In this document: one piece after another, positions 33,272 to 34,810 of the stretch
How the letters are laid out: each line of letters begins with the position of its first letter
How positions within the stretch are numbered: the first letter of the stretch is position 1
Origin: Bacillota bacterium
Lineage (GTDB): Bacteria; Vulcanimicrobiota; JAJTBE01
DNA length: 34,810 nucleotides
Assembly: GCA_021287065.1 (NCBI GenBank)
Contig: JAJTBE010000010.1
Span: forward strand, 1-34,810
Reading direction: 5' to 3'
The notes under the pieces: model-generated
Seen by the model: only the letters and a program-made list of their open reading frames with translations
The model's database searches: none
What the model was told of the DNA's origin: nothing
Position numbers and translations under genes: made by a program

Positions 33272-34207
33272 CTACCTGAGAATACCACTCATATAGCAAT
33301 GGATACAGCCTCCGTAAAGGGGAATGAAGAATGAAACCAAAGCTGCAAAAATAACAAATGCTTCTGTCAGTGCATAAAACAAAGCAAAAACATTAAGTAC
33401 CGCTCCCTGCCTTTTCTGCAAAATCCTTTCAGGATTTCCCCATGCCGGTTCAGCTGCATAATTTTCCGGTGAATCCGCCATCTTTTGAAGTTTTTCCCTT
33501 TCAGGGGTAAAATCAGTTCCTTCGGCAAGCAATCCGTATGCATGATTTCTGCCTATGCCGGTTTTTTCCATCAGTGTAATCCAGATAAAAGCTCTGTGCT
33601 CATAGAACTTCAGTATGGATTTATTCAAAACCGGAATTCGGTATATAAATCTGTTTTTGGTTTTATCCGACAGTTGAAACAAAAACTGCATTACGGCAAG
33701 GGCGCCTGAAACAAGCAATATTATCGGATTTCTCTCTATGAATGAACAAAGTGCCGTATACAATTGGGTAATCTGAGGAAGCTCCAGATCCATGCCCTCA
33801 AAATAATTGTCTAAAAAAGAATACTGAATGTAAAGCACATAAATAATCCCTGTTACGAAAACAAAAAACGGCAGTAGGGGCAAACCCGTCATCTTGTCCG
33901 CTATTTGTCTCTTCTCTTCCTCTGCCGCCATTGCAGATGCTGTTTCATAAAGAACTGCGGACAGCTTGTTTTCTTCTTCGCCCTTTTTTATCAGCGTAAG
34001 AATATGTTTGGGAAACACACCCTTTAGTGAATCAGTATAATCGTCTTTAAACCGCTCACTGGCAACCGCCCCGGAAATCTTCTTTTTTGTATCTCCGCAA
34101 TGAAGATCCCTGTATGTATTAATCAAAGCATCTCTGAAAGATACACCCCTGCCCGTAAGAAAGGCAAGCTGTTTGATATATCCCGCCATTTCACATTGTT
34201 TACTCAT
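33272..34207 (-). CDS. GspF/PilC-like inner membrane platform protein
   Basis: A 311-aa protein resembling one and a half GspF/PilC repeats. The N-terminal helical domain starts with LAFLTGRGVSFRDALINTY and contains FPKHILTLIKKGEEENKLSAVL, the typical GE.x.GxL helix of the family. Membrane segments lie near residues 108-128 and 160-178 and at the C-terminus (about 275-303). A second helical domain has IPVLNKSILKFYEHRAFIWI and TLMEKTGIGRNHAYGLLAEG. PilC proteins are usually about 400 aa, so this one is short. GTG and ATG codons just upstream (34216, 34213) are alternative starts. No pilin or secretion ATPase gene is in view. The gene converges on the repeat array. Confidence 0.75.
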   Translation of the reverse strand: MSKQCEMAGYIKQLAFLTGRGVSFRDALINTYRDLHCGDTKKKISGAVASERFKDDYTDSLKGVFPKHILTLIKKGEEENKLSAVLYETASAMAAEEEKRQIADKMTGLPLLPFFVFVTGIIYVLYIQYSFLDNYFEGMDLELPQITQLYTALCSFIERNPIILLVSGALAVMQFLFQLSDKTKNRFIYRIPVLNKSILKFYEHRAFIWITLMEKTGIGRNHAYGLLAEGTDFTPEREKLQKMADSPENYAAEPAWGNPERILQKRQGAVLNVFALFYALTEAFVIFAALVSFFIPLYGGCIHCYMSGILR

Positions 34208-34384
34208 AATCATCACTTGCTTTTTATAAATTTATGTAACTTAAACTAATTTCTGACCGGAAAACTATTCCATAATCAAACTTCAGGCCAATTCGCCAAC
34301 CTCCCCCCAGATAACCCCGACAACAGCTTCCCTTCATAATCTCCGCCCATTGCCGGACTATCCGTCTCCGGTATAAATACCCGG

Positions 34385-34413
34385 ATTATAGCCTGATTAA
34401 ATATCGTATTAAA
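34385..34413 (-). promoter_or_regulatory. Weak candidate promoter upstream of the GspF-like gene
   Basis: Reading the minus strand, TTTAAT (34408-34413) and TATAAT (34385-34390) are 17 nt apart. The -10 is perfect but the -35 matches only three of six positions, and the start codon is 178 nt away. The rest of the 224-nt gap (34208-34431) shows no gene. Confidence 0.25.
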
Positions 34414-34431
34414 GATATTATACCACATAAA

Positions 34432-34810
34432 TCAATCCACCCAAAGAAAATCAAAACACCTGAAATCCCGGTAAATATTGGTAATTTTATCCTTTTCAAC
34501 ATCATAAATATAAATGACATCAAGAATTAGAAAGCCAAGATACCTTCCATCGCCTGACCAGCGAAGACTTTTTGGCACTCCCATATCAATGGTTTTGATT
34601 ATACTTTTTTTGTTCGCATCAACAATAACAATTTTTCCCTGAGGAGTTGTGGCAATGTAGGGGTGTTTGGGAGAGGGAGACCATTTGGTGAATTGTCTTG
34701 ACCATATTGAATCATTCCATGCTTTTTCAGGCCATTTTGCCTCTGACAATCTTATCAATCTTGTTGTTATGTTATCTCTGATGTCAAAGACAGATAACCA
34801 TAACGAATAG
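34432..34810 (-). CDS. 3' part of a beta-propeller (WD40/TolB-like) protein, runs off the window
   Basis: The frame is open from its stop at 34432 to the last base of the window, at least 126 residues, so the 5' end lies outside; a TTG at 34758 that might be taken as the start is internal. Repeats of the type SPSPKHPYIATTPQGKIVIVD and GDGRYLGFLILDVIYIYDVE, each with a G.....Y pattern and short D-containing turns, point to a WD40/PD40-type propeller. Whether it is exported, and what it is fused to, cannot be seen. It is upstream of the GspF-like gene on the same strand, with a 224-nt gap. Confidence 0.7.
   Translation of the reverse strand, partial: YSLWLSVFDIRDNITTRLIRLSEAKWPEKAWNDSIWSRQFTKWSPSPKHPYIATTPQGKIVIVDANKKSIIKTIDMGVPKSLRWSGDGRYLGFLILDVIYIYDVEKDKITNIYRDFRCFDFLWVD

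Overview
The window is a chromosomal stretch of a bacterium with moderate-to-low GC; by eye the genes look around 40-45% GC, while the block at 31.3-33.2 kb is much richer in C and G. A lipobox protein and an exported lysine-rich protein suggest a cell with an outer membrane. No rRNA or tRNA is visible. I cannot name the organism from the sequence; the mix (multi-domain hybrid kinases, zinc-ribbon/PQQ-propeller protein, TolB-type lipoprotein, many structured intergenic repeats) would suit an environmental or uncultured lineage, which is inference only.

Layout. (a) 0.3-4.7 kb, plus strand: a two-component locus with a NarL-type response regulator, a receiver-kinase protein and a large PAS-PAS-kinase-receiver hybrid. 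(b) 4.8-9.8 kb, minus strand: a very tightly packed series (read from high to low coordinate) of an unknown 187-aa protein, a SAM methyltransferase, a radical SAM enzyme, an ATP-grasp ligase, an MFS transporter and a DUF1841 protein; genes abut or overlap by 1-11 nt. (c) 9.9-14.7 kb, minus: a lipoprotein with a seven-repeat TolB-like propeller, a U32 peptidase-family protein and a membrane-anchored PDZ/Lon-type serine protease. (d) 15.0-21.8 kb, minus: mfd, a metallophosphoesterase, a zinc-ribbon/PQQ propeller protein and a small exported lysine-rich protein closed by a clear intrinsic terminator at 14.95 kb. (e) 21.9-24.0 kb, plus: a membrane/coiled-coil/GAF protein with a degenerate GGDEF domain, divergent from mfd. 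(f) 24.7-30.7 kb, plus: acpS, a bifunctional NAD(P)HX repair enzyme, an unknown 321-aa protein, a CBS-pair protein, a class I glutamine-amidotransferase-like hydrolase, an M20 amidohydrolase and a small membrane protein; the last five genes are mostly coupled by ATGA overlaps or short gaps. (g) 30.7-33.3 kb: a candidate structured RNA, a 66-aa ORF, a decayed MITE-like element and an imperfect tandem array with units of about 571, 575 and 480 bp. (h) 33.3-34.8 kb, minus: a GspF/PilC-like membrane protein and the 3' part of a beta-propeller gene that runs off the window.

The best candidate for an undescribed system is the methyltransferase-radical SAM-ATP-grasp-MFS cassette at 5.2-9.3 kb, whose coupled genes look like a small-molecule or peptide-modifying pathway with its own exporter. 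Other points of interest are the unassigned RNA at 30.71-30.81 kb with a 15-bp closing helix, a family of terminal-inverted-repeat elements seen in two states of decay, and the tandem array whose units carry terminator-like hairpins between converging genes.
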